From Lysobacter auxotrophicus (lineage in GTDB: Bacteria; Pseudomonadota; Gammaproteobacteria; Xanthomonadales; Xanthomonadaceae), in the NCBI RefSeq assembly GCF_027924565.1, contig NZ_AP027041.1, positions 2,170,001 through 2,234,000 of the forward strand: a stretch of DNA of 64,000 nt, given 5' to 3'. The notes under the pieces are model-generated. The model was not told the DNA's origin. It did no database searches and saw only the letters and a list, made by a program, of their open reading frames with translations. Below, in pieces: positions 63,980 through 64,000 of the stretch. Every line of letters starts with the position of its first letter. Within the stretch, counting starts at the first letter, position 1. Position numbers and translations under genes: made by a program.

Positions 63980-64000
63980 CCTGCACCTGGCGCGCGGCGA
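63966..64000 (+). CDS. modC: Start of molybdate ABC transporter ATPase (cut off by window edge)
   Basis: ATG at 63966 opens the frame MLSFDLHLARG, which runs to the window end. It overlaps modB by 14 bases, the usual arrangement in modABC. The beginning resembles ModC proteins (short strand, then the Walker A region, which lies outside the window). Identity rests mainly on position. Confidence 0.7.
   Translation, partial: MLSFDLHLARG

Noticed and set aside
1-64000. tRNA, rRNA or CRISPR arrays
   Set aside because: No rRNA-like stretch, no cloverleaf-type conserved T-loop sequence and no regularly spaced direct repeats were noticed on reading either strand.
1-64000. Insertion sequences or transposases
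   Set aside because: No DDE, serine or HUH transposase reading frame and no long terminal inverted repeats with target duplications were recognised; only short REP-like palindromes are present.

Overview
The window is about 70% GC, with tightly packed genes, many TonB/RND/secreted hydrolase genes and an alpha-lytic-type serine protease precursor. This points to a gammaproteobacterium of the Xanthomonadaceae, most like Lysobacter and relatives; the genus is inferred from gene content only. No rRNA, tRNA, CRISPR array, transposase or phage structural gene was seen, so this looks like chromosome with several accessory cassettes.

Layout. 1-8.7 kb: a cut-off secreted beta-helix protein, a MarC membrane protein, two small hypotheticals, a three-gene RND efflux operon (minus strand) and a YqhA membrane protein. 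9-25 kb: a sugar-utilisation locus that joins polymer degradation and uptake (GH43, a clan GH-A hydrolase, a TonB-dependent receptor, two BNR/sialidase-fold proteins) to the De Ley-Doudoroff route for D-galactose: mutarotase, galactose dehydrogenase, lactonase, galactonate dehydratase, KDGal kinase and KDPGal aldolase, plus an SSS sugar symporter and a FadR-type GntR regulator. The same pseudo-palindrome, ATTGTCnGATwAT, lies in front of all three transcription units (10078, 11318, 18243), so the locus is probably one regulon. 25-29.4 kb: arginine deiminase between two related APC-family antiporters. 29.6-42 kb: a TPR/beta-barrel protein with small lipoproteins, an AI-2E family permease, a MipA/OmpV protein, a glycine-zipper lipoprotein, a membrane alpha/beta hydrolase, a hybrid histidine kinase, an AraC regulator and an MFS exporter. 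42-43 kb: an MDR oxidoreductase.

43.3-51.9 kb is the most unusual part. Five translationally linked minus-strand genes encode an 819-residue protein with two OmpA-like domains but no signal peptide, two unrecognised proteins, a HExxH metalloprotease-like protein, and an 802-residue protein in which acidic stretches flank strongly cationic amphipathic helices. A BTAD (SARP-like) regulator lies just upstream. I cannot assign this cassette to a named system and treat it as the best candidate for undescribed biology.

52-64 kb: a secreted amidohydrolase; a Tat-exported PaoABC-type molybdenum aldehyde oxidoreductase; a cysteine-cluster protein; a DUF3011 protein; the alpha-lytic-type protease with a clear terminator; a VOC protein; a chloroperoxidase-type hydrolase; and the start of modABC with a near-consensus ModE box. 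Molybdate uptake and a molybdoenzyme are therefore close neighbours. A short inverted repeat (GTAGCCCGGGT...ACCCGGGCTAC) occurs between genes at 11.1, 43.2 and 62.3 kb and looks like a REP-type element.
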